Made by a program: the position numbers and the translations under genes | Origin: Paraburkholderia haematera | GTDB taxonomy: Bacteria; Pseudomonadota; Gammaproteobacteria; Burkholderiales; Burkholderiaceae | DNA length: 64,000 bases | Reading direction: 5' to 3' | Assembly (NCBI RefSeq): GCF_905220975.1 | Contig: NZ_CAJNBK010000002.1 | Span: forward strand, 594,033 to 658,032 | In this document: positions 47,111 through 56,729 of the stretch, one piece after another | Layout of the letters: each line of letters begins with the position of its first letter | Position numbering within the stretch: the stretch's first letter is position 1 | Notes under the pieces: generated by a model | Told to the model about the DNA's origin: nothing | Databases searched by the model: none | Seen by the model: only the letters and a program-made list of their open reading frames with translations

Positions 47111-48043
47111 TTAAGGCTTATCGATCAAGGTCTTGGTCGCCTCGGCCACCAGACTGCGCAGCCAGCGCACTTCGTCGGAGTAATGCACGCGCTCGTGCCA
47201 CAGCTGGTAGTACTGCATCGGCGGGAAATCGAGCGGCGCGGGCACCACGGTCAGCGGCAGGAACTTGGCGTAGTAATCGGCAAACAGGCGCGTCGTCGTG
47301 AAGATCAGATCGGACTTGATCAACACGTAAGGCGCCAGATTGAAGTACGGCAACGTGACGACCACGTGACGCTTTAACCGCTCGCGCGCAAGATGCACGT
47401 CGATCGCGCCCCGTTGGCCCACCGAGTAAGGAGTAGGCGCAAGATGCGGCGCATTCAGATACTGGTCGAGCGTCAACCCGCCGCGTTTGGCGAACGGATG
47501 CGTGTTGCTCATCAGGCAGACGATCTGATCGACGAACAGATTCGACAGGTGCAATTGCTCCGGCGGCTCCGGCCAGTTGCCGACCACGATGTCGAGCTTG
47601 CCGTCCTCGAGCGCGAGTTCATAGTCGAACGCCGGCCCGAGCGAGTGAAATTCGAGCGTCGCGTTCGGCGCGGCCTGACGAAAGCGTTCCACCACCGTCG
47701 GCACGAACAGCACGTTCAGGTAATCCGGGCAGCCGATCCGGTAGCAACGGATCGAGGTCGCCGGGTCGAAGTTGTGCTGCTGGAACTTGATGCGTTCGAT
47801 CTCGCGCAGCGCGTTCTGCACCGGTTCGAGCAGGCGCAGGCCGTACTCGGTCGGCACCATGCCGGATTTGCCGCGCACCAGCAGCGGGTCGCCGGTGATG
47901 TCGCGCAAACGGCGCAGCGCCGCGCTGATGGCGGGTTGCGATTGATTCAGTTTGACGGCCGCGCGTGTGACGCTGCGTTCCATCAAAAGGGTGTGCAAGA
48001 CGCGTAATAGATACGTATCGATCGCCTCGCGTTGCTGGCTCAT
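47111..48043 (-). CDS. LysR-type transcriptional regulator
   Basis: The 310-residue LysR protein has an HTH (LLMERSVTRAAVKLNQSQPAISAALRRLRDITGDPLLVR) of the NodD/NahR-like branch and an effector domain. It is convergent with the deaminase gene and divergent from the BMP-type ABC operon at 48295, so control of purine import is likely. CGGAGAA precedes its ATG. Confidence 0.93.
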   Translation of the reverse strand: MSQQREAIDTYLLRVLHTLLMERSVTRAAVKLNQSQPAISAALRRLRDITGDPLLVRGKSGMVPTEYGLRLLEPVQNALREIERIKFQQHNFDPATSIRCYRIGCPDYLNVLFVPTVVERFRQAAPNATLEFHSLGPAFDYELALEDGKLDIVVGNWPEPPEQLHLSNLFVDQIVCLMSNTHPFAKRGGLTLDQYLNAPHLAPTPYSVGQRGAIDVHLARERLKRHVVVTLPYFNLAPYVLIKSDLIFTTTRLFADYYAKFLPLTVVPAPLDFPPMQYYQLWHERVHYSDEVRWLRSLVAEATKTLIDKP

Positions 48044-48294
48044 GACTTCTCCGAAATATATGTTCTGGCTGATCGAACGGGCGTGGGTATATATGACTTT
48101 TAATATGAACTCAGGGCCGCGTCAAGAGTGGGATACCCGCAGAGCACGCTGCGGCGCGGGTTTGCGGGGAATTTTGACGGCTCGACTGAGCCGGTCGATT
48201 TAGGTATTGTCATCCGGTTGTGGTGACGGATCGCTTGCTGACAGGGCGGGCGGACGCGCTGTAACCGGCAGTCTCCGACGTACTACGGAATCAC

Positions 48295-49896
48295 ATGAGC
48301 GACTCTTTTTATAGCGACGGCGCCACCGCGCAGCCGGCAAACAGGCCGGAACAGGTGGCGCCCCGGTTGATGCTTCAGGGCATCACCAAACAATATCCGG
48401 CCGTGCGCGCCAACGACGACGTCACGTTGATCGTCGCGCCGGGTGAAATCCATGCGGTGCTAGGCGAGAACGGCGCCGGCAAAAGCACGCTGATGAAAAT
48501 CATCTACGGTGCGGTGCGGCCCGACGCCGGCGAGATCCGCTGGGAAGGCCAGCCGGTCGAGATCGCCAGCCCGGCGGCGGCGCGCAAGCTCGGCATCGGC
48601 ATGGTGTTCCAGCATTTTTCGCTGTTCGAGACGCTCACGGTCGGCGAAAACATCGCGCTCGCGCTCGACGAACCGTTCGATCTGAAGACGCTCGCCAAGC
48701 GTATTCGCGAAGTCTCCGCCGACTACGGCCTCGACATCGACCCGCAACGTCACGTGCATAGCCTGACGGTGGGCGAGCGGCAACGCGTCGAAATCGTGCG
48801 TTGCCTGCTGCAGAACCCGCGTCTGCTGATCATGGACGAACCGACTTCGGTGCTCACGCCGCAAGCGGTCCGCAAGCTCTTCGAGACGCTGCGCCGTCTC
48901 GCGGCAGAGGGTTGCAGCATCCTCTATATCAGCCACAAGCTCGACGAAATCCAGGAGCTGTGCGATACCGCCACGGTGATGCGCGGCGGCCGCGTGACCG
49001 GGCATGTGAAACCGAAAGAAGAGACGCAAGCGTCGCTCGCGCAGTTGATGGTCGGCCATTCGCTGCCCGATTACACCCGGCGCGAGCACACGCCGGGCGC
49101 CGTGCTGCTCGACGTGAAGCAGTTGTCGGTGGAGAGCGACGACCCGTTCGGCACCTCGCTCGACAACGTATCGTTCGGCGTGCATGCCGGCGAGATCTTC
49201 GGCATCGCGGGCGTGTCGGGCAACGGGCAGGCTGAATTGCTATCGGCCTTGTCGGGGGAGAAGCGCGGCACGCGCGCCGATGCGGTCACGATCTGCGGCA
49301 AGGCGTCAGGGCGCCTCGGCGCAGGCGGCCGGCGCGCGCTCGGTTTCGGTTTTGTGCCGGAAGAGCGTCTGGGCCGCGGCGCAGTGCCGGCAATGACGCT
49401 GTCGGAAAACGCACTGCTTACCGCGCATCGTCAGCAGATGGTGAACACCGGCTGGATCAAGGCGGGCGCGATGCGCGCCTTCGCCAGGCGTTGCATCGAT
49501 GCCTTCGACGTCCGTTGCGGCGGCTCGGAAGCGTTGGCGCAAAGCCTCTCCGGCGGCAATTTGCAGAAATACATCATGGGCCGCGAGATTCTGCAGGCGC
49601 CCAAGGTGCTGGTGGTCGCGCAGCCGACCTGGGGTGTCGACGTCGGTGCGGCGGCTTTCATTCGTCAGCAGTTGCTTGACCTGTCGGCGCGCGGCGTGGC
49701 GATTCTGGTGATCTCGGAGGAGCTGGAAGAGTTGTTCGACATCTGCGATCGCATCGCGGTGCTTGCAGGCGGCAGACTTTCGCCTGTGCGTGCCACGGGG
49801 GCGACCAACGCCGAGGAAATCGGCCGCTGGATGGCGGGCCTGTTCGGCGACCGCGAGGGCGCGGCGCCTTCGGCGGAACAGCCGGCGCATGCCTGA
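48295..49896 (+). CDS. nucleoside ABC transporter ATP-binding protein (two nucleotide-binding domains)
   Basis: The 533-residue ATPase holds two ABC domains, like RbsA/YufO. The first has Walker A GENGAGKST, signature LTVGERQRVEIVRCLL and Walker B LLIMDEPTSVLT; the second has a degenerate P-loop GVSGNGQAEL and LSGGNLQKYIMGREIL. Together with two permeases and a BMP-family binding protein it forms a nucleoside-type importer. It starts the operon. AT-rich leader and weak ribosome-binding site (ACGGAATCAC). Confidence 0.93.
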   Translation: MSDSFYSDGATAQPANRPEQVAPRLMLQGITKQYPAVRANDDVTLIVAPGEIHAVLGENGAGKSTLMKIIYGAVRPDAGEIRWEGQPVEIASPAAARKLGIGMVFQHFSLFETLTVGENIALALDEPFDLKTLAKRIREVSADYGLDIDPQRHVHSLTVGERQRVEIVRCLLQNPRLLIMDEPTSVLTPQAVRKLFETLRRLAAEGCSILYISHKLDEIQELCDTATVMRGGRVTGHVKPKEETQASLAQLMVGHSLPDYTRREHTPGAVLLDVKQLSVESDDPFGTSLDNVSFGVHAGEIFGIAGVSGNGQAELLSALSGEKRGTRADAVTICGKASGRLGAGGRRALGFGFVPEERLGRGAVPAMTLSENALLTAHRQQMVNTGWIKAGAMRAFARRCIDAFDVRCGGSEALAQSLSGGNLQKYIMGREILQAPKVLVVAQPTWGVDVGAAAFIRQQLLDLSARGVAILVISEELEELFDICDRIAVLAGGRLSPVRATGATNAEEIGRWMAGLFGDREGAAPSAEQPAHA

Positions 49897-49975
49897 CCCG
49901 ATCGATGCGCGATCGAACCGCGGATCGACATTAAAAACCAGAACCAGATATAACCAGACCTAAGCACACGCTCCC

Positions 49976-51082
49976 ATGATCCTTCCGTATCGACTCGAAG
50001 CACGCACCACGCCCTCGCGCACGATGCAGCTTGCCGTGCCGCTGATCGCCGCGTTGCTCACGCTCGCGATCGGCTTCCTGATCTTCAGCCTGGTCGGCCG
50101 CGATCCGCTCGAAGCTATGCACGCGTTTTTCATCGAACCGCTCTCCAGTGTGAACGGCTGGTCCGAACTGCTGCTGAAGGCTTCGCCCTTGTGCCTGATC
50201 GGCCTCGGCCTCGCGATCGGTTATCGCGCCAACGTCTGGAACATCGGCGCTGAAGGGCAGATGCTGCTCGGCGGCATCGCCGCCAGCGGCGTCGCGATCT
50301 ATTTCGATCAGGCCACCGGCTGGTGGATTCTGCCGACCATGATGATCGCCGGCGTGCTCGGCGGCATGGCGTGGGCGGCGATTCCCGCGCTGCTGAAAAG
50401 CCGCTTCAACACCAACGAGATTCTCGTCAGCCTGATGCTCACGTATGTGGCCACGCAGTTGCTGATCTACCTGGTGAGCGGCCCGTGGCGCGACCCGCAG
50501 GGCATGAACTTCCCGCTCTCGGAGATGTTCAGCGGCGACGCGCTGTACCCGACGTTTTCCGGCGACTGGCACTGGAAATGGCTGCGCGGCACGCGGCTGA
50601 ACGCGTCCGTATTCATCACACTGATCGCGATTCCGTGCGTGTGGCTGTTCATGCGCAAGAGCTTTGCGGGTTACCGCATGAACGTAGGCGGTCTCGCGCC
50701 GCTTGCCGCGCGCTACGCCGGTTTCTCCGACAAGAAAACCATCTGGACCTCGCTCCTGATCAGCGGCGGTCTGGCAGGCCTCGCCGGCATGGGCGAGATC
50801 GCCGGTCCGATCGGCCAGTTGCAGGCGACGTGGTCGCCGGGCTACGGCTTCACCGCGATCATCGTCGTGTTCGTGGGACGGCTGCATCCGCTCGGCATCG
50901 TGCTCGCGAGCTTGCTGATGGCGCTGCTGTACCTCGGCGGCGAAGCGGTGCAGACCTCGATGCAATTGCCGCAGGCGCTCTCCGGCGTGTTCCAGGGGCT
51001 GCTGCTGTTCTGCCTGCTGGGTGCCGACCTGTTCGTGAACTATCGCGTGCGCCGGCGCTCTGTCGCCGCGCAAGCCCACTGA
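49976..51082 (+). CDS. nucleoside ABC transporter permease (first)
   Basis: The 368-residue permease has about ten helices and the BPD/RbsC-like features LCLIGLGLAIGYRANVWNIGAEGQMLLGGIAASGVAI and ALLKSRFNTNEILVSLMLTYVATQLL. This matches YufP/NupP-type proteins. It starts 79 bases after the ATPase stop and precedes the second permease by 18 bases. Confidence 0.92.
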   Translation: MILPYRLEARTTPSRTMQLAVPLIAALLTLAIGFLIFSLVGRDPLEAMHAFFIEPLSSVNGWSELLLKASPLCLIGLGLAIGYRANVWNIGAEGQMLLGGIAASGVAIYFDQATGWWILPTMMIAGVLGGMAWAAIPALLKSRFNTNEILVSLMLTYVATQLLIYLVSGPWRDPQGMNFPLSEMFSGDALYPTFSGDWHWKWLRGTRLNASVFITLIAIPCVWLFMRKSFAGYRMNVGGLAPLAARYAGFSDKKTIWTSLLISGGLAGLAGMGEIAGPIGQLQATWSPGYGFTAIIVVFVGRLHPLGIVLASLLMALLYLGGEAVQTSMQLPQALSGVFQGLLLFCLLGADLFVNYRVRRRSVAAQAH

Positions 51083-51100
51083 TTTTCCTGCCGGATCTCC

Positions 51101-52030
51101 ATGGACATTCAACAAGCCAGCGCGCTCGCTTCGAGCGCCGTCTCCGCCGCCATCCCGCTGATGTTCGCGGGCGCGGGCGAACTCGTCGCCGAGAAGTCGG
51201 GCGTGCTCAACCTCGGCGTCGAAGGCATGATGCTGATGGGCGCCGTGACCGGTTACGCGGTCACCGCCATAACCGGCAACCCGTGGCTCGGCGTGGTCGC
51301 CGCGATCGGCGCGGGTCTCGCGATGTCGCTGCTATTCGCGTTCCTCACGCTCACCATGCTCGCCAACCAGGTCGCCACCGGCTTGTCGCTGACGATCTTC
51401 GGCATTGGCTTGTCGGCCTATGTCGGCAAGCCGTACACGTCGGCCGCCGTGCGCGCCACGATCGACACGTGGACCATCCCGGGTCTTTCGAAGATTCCGG
51501 TGCTCGGGCCTGCGCTCTTCAGTCTCACACCGCTCGATTACCTCGCGTTCCTGATGTTCGCGGTGATCGGGTGGTTCCTGTACCGCACGCGTGCGGGCCT
51601 CGTGCTGCGCTCGGTTGGCGAATCGCCGCAAGTGGCGCACTCGGTCGGTTTTCCGGTGGTCGGCGTGCGTTACGGCGCGGTGGCCTTCGGCGGCGGCATG
51701 GCGGGGCTCGCAGGCGGGTATTACTCGATCGTCAACCTGCACTTGTGGCAGGAACAACTCACGTCGGGCCGTGGCTGGATCGCGCTCGCGCTGGTGGTGT
51801 TCGCGACGTGGCGCCCGGGACGCCTGCTGATCGGTGCGCTGCTGTTCGGCGCCGTGACCGGCCTTCAGTTCTACGCGCAGGCCATCGGCGTGCCGGTGCC
51901 GACGCAGTTCCTCGCGATGCTGCCGTACGTCGCCACCGTCGTCGTGCTCGTGCTGATTTCGCGCAACCCGAACACGATTCGTCTGAATGCACCCGCATCG
52001 CTCGGCAAGCCGTTTTTCTCGGCGGGCTGA
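51101..52030 (+). CDS. nucleoside ABC transporter permease (second)
   Basis: The 309-residue permease has [38 protein letters not shown] near the start and [25 protein letters not shown], as in YufQ/NupQ-type proteins. It pairs with the previous permease as a heterodimeric channel. It is followed by the binding-protein gene 67 bases on. Confidence 0.92.
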   Translation: MDIQQASALASSAVSAAIPLMFAGAGELVAEKSGVLNLGVEGMMLMGAVTGYAVTAITGNPWLGVVAAIGAGLAMSLLFAFLTLTMLANQVATGLSLTIFGIGLSAYVGKPYTSAAVRATIDTWTIPGLSKIPVLGPALFSLTPLDYLAFLMFAVIGWFLYRTRAGLVLRSVGESPQVAHSVGFPVVGVRYGAVAFGGGMAGLAGGYYSIVNLHLWQEQLTSGRGWIALALVVFATWRPGRLLIGALLFGAVTGLQFYAQAIGVPVPTQFLAMLPYVATVVVLVLISRNPNTIRLNAPASLGKPFFSAG

Positions 52031-52097
52031 CACGCTTGTCGTTTCATATAACGGACCACACGTTTCAAATCAATCGACAAACACGACAGGAGAAAAC

Positions 52098-53192
52098 ATG
52101 AAGAGAAGAAATCTGCTGACCGCATTCGCCTGGGGCGCGGCCTCCCTGGCGCTTGCCGCACCGCTCGCGCAAACCGCGCAGGCGGCCGACGCGCCGGGCG
52201 TCGCGTTCGTCTACCTCGGCAATCCAGGCGACGCCGGCTGGACCTTCGCGCACGATCAGGGCTCGAAGGAAGCAGAAGCTAAGTTCGGCAACAAGATCAA
52301 GATCACCCGCATCGAGAACGTACCGGAATCGGCCGACTCGGAACGCGTGTTCCGCGATCTGGCGAACAAGGGCAACAAGATCATCATCGGTTCGAGCTTC
52401 GGCTATCAGGACTTCGAACTGAAGGTCGCGAAAGACTTCCCCGATACGGTGTTCCTGCACGCAACCGGCTACAAGAAGGCGCCGAACTTCGGCACCTATG
52501 ACGTGCGCATGTACCAGGGCGCGTACCTGGCCGGCGTCGCCGCGGGCTATGTGACGAAGACCAACACGCTTGGCTTCGTCGCCTCGGTGCCGATTCCTGA
52601 AGTGATCCGCAACATCAACGCGTACACGCTCGGCGCGCGTTCGGTGAATCCGAAGATTCACACCAAGGTCATCTGGATCAATAGCTGGTTCGATCCGGGC
52701 AAGGAAAAGCAGGCCGCTGAAACGCTGATCGGCCAGGGGGCCGACGTGCTGTTGCAGAACACCGATTCGAGCGCGACGCTCGCGACCGCATCGGAAAAGC
52801 ACGTGCATGCGTTCGGATGGGATTCGGACATGAAGAAGTTCGGTCCCGAGGCGCACCTCGGTTCGGTGGTTGCGCACTGGGGCGTGTATTACAACGCGGC
52901 GATTCAGCAGGTGCTGGACGGCAAGTGGAAGAACGATCCGGTGTGGTGGGGCATTCCGCAGAAGGCCGTCAATCTCGAAGACCTGAACACCTCGGCGATT
53001 TCGGCTGATGCGCAGAAGCAGGTCGCGGCGAAGCGCGATGAACTGGCGGGCGGCAAGTGGGACGTATTCGCCGGCCCGATCAAGGATCAGTCCGGCGCGG
53101 TGAAGGTGCCGGCAGGCAAGACGCTGACCGATCCGGAACTGCAGCGCCTGAACTGGTACGTGGAAGGCGTGGACGGTTCGCTGCCGAAGTAA
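52098..53192 (+). CDS. BMP family ABC transporter substrate-binding protein (nucleoside type)
   Basis: The 364-residue periplasmic protein has a signal peptide (MKRRNLLTAFAWGAASLALAA, cleavage near TAQAADA) and the BMP/PnrA fold: VAFVYLGNPGDAGWTFAHDQGSKEAEAKFG, then VRMYQGAYLAGVAAGYVTKTNTLGFVASVPIPEVIRNINAYTLGAR and HVHAFGWDSDMKKFGPEAHLGSVV. Family members bind purine nucleosides or bases. AGGAGA precedes the ATG at 52098. A terminator follows the operon. Its place beside the purine genes supports purine import. Confidence 0.92.
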   Translation: MKRRNLLTAFAWGAASLALAAPLAQTAQAADAPGVAFVYLGNPGDAGWTFAHDQGSKEAEAKFGNKIKITRIENVPESADSERVFRDLANKGNKIIIGSSFGYQDFELKVAKDFPDTVFLHATGYKKAPNFGTYDVRMYQGAYLAGVAAGYVTKTNTLGFVASVPIPEVIRNINAYTLGARSVNPKIHTKVIWINSWFDPGKEKQAAETLIGQGADVLLQNTDSSATLATASEKHVHAFGWDSDMKKFGPEAHLGSVVAHWGVYYNAAIQQVLDGKWKNDPVWWGIPQKAVNLEDLNTSAISADAQKQVAAKRDELAGGKWDVFAGPIKDQSGAVKVPAGKTLTDPELQRLNWYVEGVDGSLPK

Positions 53193-53276
53193 TCCGGCTT
53201 TCGCGGTTGTCGCGAGCGGATCGCGATCCGGAAACAATCGACCAGGCGGCGGTTTCAGCAACCGCTGCTTTAAGGG

Positions 53277-53307
53277 GCTGCGTCCAGTACGGACGCAGCT
53301 TTTTTTT
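53277..53307 (+). terminator. intrinsic terminator after the BMP-type ABC operon
   Basis: GCTGCGTCC-AGTAC-GGACGCAGC followed by eight T, 84 bases after the binding-protein stop. Confidence 0.92.
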
Positions 53308-53345
53308 GCTTCTGATGATGTGTCGAAGAGGTTTCAGGCGAAGCG

Positions 53346-53552
53346 CTAGTCGATGCGCAGGCCGACCTTGATGGTCACCTGCCAGTAGGCGACCTTGTCG
53401 TTCTCGATCTGGCCCCGTGTTTCCGTCACTTCGAACCAGTGCAGATTGCGCAGCGTCTTCGATGCCTTTGCGATCGCGGTGCTGATTGCGTCGTCAATCG
53501 ATTTGGTCGATGAGCCGGTCAGTTCGATTTGCTTGTAAACGTGTTCTGACAT
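53346..53552 (-). CDS. dodecin family protein
   Basis: The 68-residue protein matches dodecin: MSEHVYKQIELTGSSTKSIDDAISTAIAKASKTLRNLHWFEVTETRGQI with the flavin-stacking Trp in LHWFEV and the end WQVTIKVGL. It forms a dodecamer that stores flavin or coenzyme A ligands in the cytoplasm. AAAGGAGG precedes the ATG at 53552. It is monocistronic and divergent from the dehydrogenase at 53725. Confidence 0.94.
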   Translation of the reverse strand: MSEHVYKQIELTGSSTKSIDDAISTAIAKASKTLRNLHWFEVTETRGQIENDKVAYWQVTIKVGLRID

Positions 53553-53724
53553 GGACTTCCTCCTTTGATCTTCGTTGGTGTGCAAAAAGTATAGGCAATG
53601 GATTGGGGGCGACGTCGCTCGTATGGGTCAGTCATCTCGCACATCGCGCGCCCGATATGCCGCGGCGCGGCGAGGCCGTTATGATGTCCGCGCAACTCAA
53701 CCTGAAACCTGACGAGGCTTGAAA

Positions 53725-54681
53725 GTGGAAATTGGTTTTTGCGGTCCCGGTCTGATGGGCGCGCCGATGATCCGGCATCTGCTGCGCGCGGGGCATACCG
53801 TGCATGTCTGGAATCGCACGCGGGCCAAGGCGGAAGCGTTGCTTGCGGATGGGGCCCAGGTGGTCGATACGCCGCGCGAATTGGCCGCGCGGTGCGAAGC
53901 GGTGCTGCTGTGCGTCGCGGATGCGGCGGCGGTTGAAGAAACGGTGTTCGGTGCAGAGGGCCTGCTGAGCGCGGATGCGACCGCGCCGGGACGCGTGCGC
54001 TGGATCGTCGATCACTCGAGCATTCCGCCGGCCGCCACGAAGGCGTTCGCGCGACGGGCGGCGACGATTGCCTGCGTGACGGCGGCAGGAGAGGGCGCTG
54101 ACGCGGCAAGGGCCAATGAGGATGAGGGAGGCCGCGCCACAAGCGTCGGCTGGATCGACGCGCCCGTATCCGGTGGCGTAGCGGGCGCGACGGCGGGCAC
54201 GCTCGCCATCATGGCGGGCGGCGCCGCAGCGGACGTCGAGGCGGTCGCGCCGCTCCTCGGCGCGTATTCGGCTCGCGTCACGCACATGGGCGATGTCGGT
54301 GCGGGGCAAACCACCAAGCTCTGCAATCAGACCATCGTCACCGCGACCGTGGCGGCGATCGCCGAGGCGGTGAGTCTTGCGCAACGCAGCGGCATCGACG
54401 CCGCCAAACTGACGGAAGGATTGGCCGGCGGCTGGGCCGATTCGGTCTTGCTGCAGATTTTCGTGCCGCGTATGACGCAAAACAACCTCGCGCCGATCGG
54501 CGCATTCCGCACGTTCCAGAAAGACATCGACACAGTTGCCGCGACGGCGTACGAGACCGGCACGCCGATGCCGGTTTCGTCGACGGTTCAGCAACTGCTG
54601 CGTCTTGGCGCGGCAATGGGGCTTGGGGAGGCCGATCTGTCGGCCTTCATCGACGTTTTGCAGACGCCGCGCGCCGGCTAG
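53725..54681 (+). CDS. NAD(P)-dependent beta-hydroxyacid dehydrogenase (HIBADH/GarR-like)
   Basis: The 318-residue protein matches the beta-hydroxyacid dehydrogenase family: EIGFCGPGLMGAPMIRHLLRAGHTVHVWNRT at the Rossmann start, WIDAPVSGGVAGATAGTLAIMAGG (substrate-binding DAPVSGG) and GQTTKLCNQTIV with the catalytic Lys. It resembles tartronate semialdehyde reductase and 3-hydroxyisobutyrate dehydrogenase. An insert of about 20 residues (TAAGEGADAARANEDEGGR) before the DAPVSGG motif is unusual. GTG at 53725 has GAGG seven bases upstream; TTG at 53719 is too close. Confidence 0.9.
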   Translation: MEIGFCGPGLMGAPMIRHLLRAGHTVHVWNRTRAKAEALLADGAQVVDTPRELAARCEAVLLCVADAAAVEETVFGAEGLLSADATAPGRVRWIVDHSSIPPAATKAFARRAATIACVTAAGEGADAARANEDEGGRATSVGWIDAPVSGGVAGATAGTLAIMAGGAAADVEAVAPLLGAYSARVTHMGDVGAGQTTKLCNQTIVTATVAAIAEAVSLAQRSGIDAAKLTEGLAGGWADSVLLQIFVPRMTQNNLAPIGAFRTFQKDIDTVAATAYETGTPMPVSSTVQQLLRLGAAMGLGEADLSAFIDVLQTPRAG

Positions 54682-54815
54682 AAGGCCGGCGGGAGGGGTG
54701 AGCCGTGCGTGAGCCGTGCTTGAGTTGACCATGAGCCGACCATGAGCGCAGCGTCAAAACGCCGGCAAAACGCGCCAGCATGGCGCGTACGTGGGTTGAA
54801 TTCGCGATAACCTGC

Positions 54816-54821
54816 TAAAAT
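54816..54821 (+). promoter_or_regulatory. extended -10 element before the ABC-F gene
   Basis: TGC-TAAAAT (extended -10) lies 40 bases upstream of the start. The wider stretch CGATAACCTGCTAAAAT nearly repeats at the promoter at 59453-59480. Confidence 0.5.
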
Positions 54822-54860
54822 ATTGGGTTGTTCGCCGCAAATTCATTCAAAGGACGCGCC

Positions 54861-56453
54861 GTGCTGTCTACCGCCAATATCACCATGCAATTCGGGCCAA
54901 AGCCCCTCTTCGAGAACATCTCGGTCAAATTCGGGGGAGGGAACCGCTATGGCCTGATTGGTGCGAACGGCTGCGGTAAATCCACCTTCATGAAGATCCT
55001 GGGCAGCGATCTGGAACCGAGCTCCGGCAACGTGATGCTCGAACCGAACATCCGCCTGGGTAAGCTGCGCCAGGATCAGTTCGCGTACGAAGACGTGCGC
55101 GTGCTCGACGTCGTGATGATGGGCCACGCCGAAATGTGGGCCGCCATGACCGAGCGCGACGCGATCTACGCGAACCCGGACGCGACTGACGACGACTACA
55201 TGCACGCCGCCGAACTCGAAGCGAAGTTCGCCGAGTACGACGGCTACACCGCCGAAGCGCGCGCGGGCGAATTGCTGCTCGGCATCGGCATCGCGATTGA
55301 AGACCACAACGGCCCGATGAGCAACGTCGCGCCGGGCTGGAAACTGCGTGTGCTGCTCGCGCAGGCGCTGTTCTCGAAGCCGGACGTGCTGCTGCTGGAC
55401 GAGCCGACCAACAACCTGGACATCAACTCGATCCGTTGGCTGGAAGACATTCTCAACCAGTACAACTCGACGATGATCATCATCTCGCACGATCGTCACT
55501 TTCTGAACCAGGTCTGCACGCACATGGCCGACATGGACTTCGGCACGCTGAAGGTCTATCCGGGCAACTACGACGACTACATGCTGGCGAGCACGCAGGC
55601 GCGCGAGCGTCAGCAGAACGCCAACGCCAAGGCGAAGGAACGTGTCGCCGACCTGCAGGACTTCGTGCGCCGCTTCTCGGCGAACAAGTCGAAGGCGCGT
55701 CAGGCTACCAGCCGTCTGAAAATGATCGACAAGATCAAGATCGAGGAATTCAAGCCGTCGTCGCGGCAGAACCCGTTCATCCGCTTCGAGTACGAGAAAA
55801 AGCTGCATAACATTGCAGTCGTCGCGGACAAGATCTCGAAGAAGTACGAGCGCTCGATCTTCAACGATTTCAGCATTAGCGTGCAACCGGGCGAGCGTAT
55901 CGCGATCATTGGCGAAAACGGCGCGGGCAAGACCACGCTGCTGCGCTCGCTGCTCGGCAAGCTGACGCTGGATCACGGCACGGTGAAGTGGGCTGAAAAC
56001 GCCAACATCGGTTACATGCCGCAGGATACGTACGAAGAATTCCCGGACGACGTCACGCTGATGGACTGGATCGACGGCTACCGCCAGGAAGGCGACGACG
56101 AGCAGATGGTGCGGGGCACGCTCGGCCGCCTGCTGTTCAATGCCGACGACATCCGCAAGTCGGTCAAGGTACTTTCGGGTGGTGAGAAGGGCCGCATGAT
56201 CTGGGGCAAGCTGATGCTGGGCCGCCACAACGTGATGCTGATGGACGAGCCGACCAACCACATGGACATGGAATCGATCGAGTCGCTGCAGATCGCGCTC
56301 GACAAGTACGAAGGCACGTTGATTTTCGTGTCGCACGATCGTGAGTTCGTGAGTGGTTTGGCTAACCGGGTCATCGAAGTGAAGACCGACGGCTCGCTGA
56401 ACGACTTCGGCGGTAACTACGAGGACTTCCTCGCGAGCCAGGGCGTGCAGTAA
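54861..56453 (+). CDS. ABC-F family ATPase (YbiT-like)
   Basis: The 530-residue protein has two ABC domains and no membrane helices, matching YbiT-type ABC-F translation factors. The first domain has GANGCGKST and [11 protein letters not shown], the second [27 protein letters not shown] and [11 protein letters not shown]; they are joined by a charged linker ([18 protein letters not shown]). Such proteins bind ribosomes and modulate translation or stalls. GTG at 54861 with AAAGGA upstream gives [12 protein letters not shown] and exactly 530 residues, as in E. coli YbiT. Confidence 0.93.
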   Translation: MLSTANITMQFGPKPLFENISVKFGGGNRYGLIGANGCGKSTFMKILGSDLEPSSGNVMLEPNIRLGKLRQDQFAYEDVRVLDVVMMGHAEMWAAMTERDAIYANPDATDDDYMHAAELEAKFAEYDGYTAEARAGELLLGIGIAIEDHNGPMSNVAPGWKLRVLLAQALFSKPDVLLLDEPTNNLDINSIRWLEDILNQYNSTMIIISHDRHFLNQVCTHMADMDFGTLKVYPGNYDDYMLASTQARERQQNANAKAKERVADLQDFVRRFSANKSKARQATSRLKMIDKIKIEEFKPSSRQNPFIRFEYEKKLHNIAVVADKISKKYERSIFNDFSISVQPGERIAIIGENGAGKTTLLRSLLGKLTLDHGTVKWAENANIGYMPQDTYEEFPDDVTLMDWIDGYRQEGDDEQMVRGTLGRLLFNADDIRKSVKVLSGGEKGRMIWGKLMLGRHNVMLMDEPTNHMDMESIESLQIALDKYEGTLIFVSHDREFVSGLANRVIEVKTDGSLNDFGGNYEDFLASQGVQ

Positions 56454-56486
56454 GCGCACCGCGCTTAACGGTGTAGCGTCAAGCAA

Positions 56487-56515
56487 AGCCCGCTTCTTCG
56501 AAGCGGGCTTTTTTT
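56487..56515 (+). terminator. intrinsic terminator after the ABC-F gene
   Basis: AGCCCGCTT-CTTCG-AAGCGGGCT followed by six more T, 33 bases after the stop. Confidence 0.92.
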
Positions 56516-56729
56516 ATGGTGCGCGTCCTGCACGCCGGGTCGGGTTTTTCCTTCTGTCCGCCGCACGCCCACGGACCCCAGGTGTCACGACGGAGCCGCC
56601 ATAAATTGACCAACGTCAACTAACCGGACTCAAAACCAGACCGGCAAACAAGCTCTTGACCCAAAGCAACGCACGCCTCGCCCGACGGCCGATTATCACC
56701 GTTTCGCTAGTCCATCCATCGGGTCGTCA

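Noticed and set aside
54843..56486. 547-codon open frame antisense to the ABC-F gene
   Set aside because: It is a codon-bias shadow of a high-GC gene: composition rich in Arg/His/Val with no domain, while the plus strand encodes a complete ABC-F protein.
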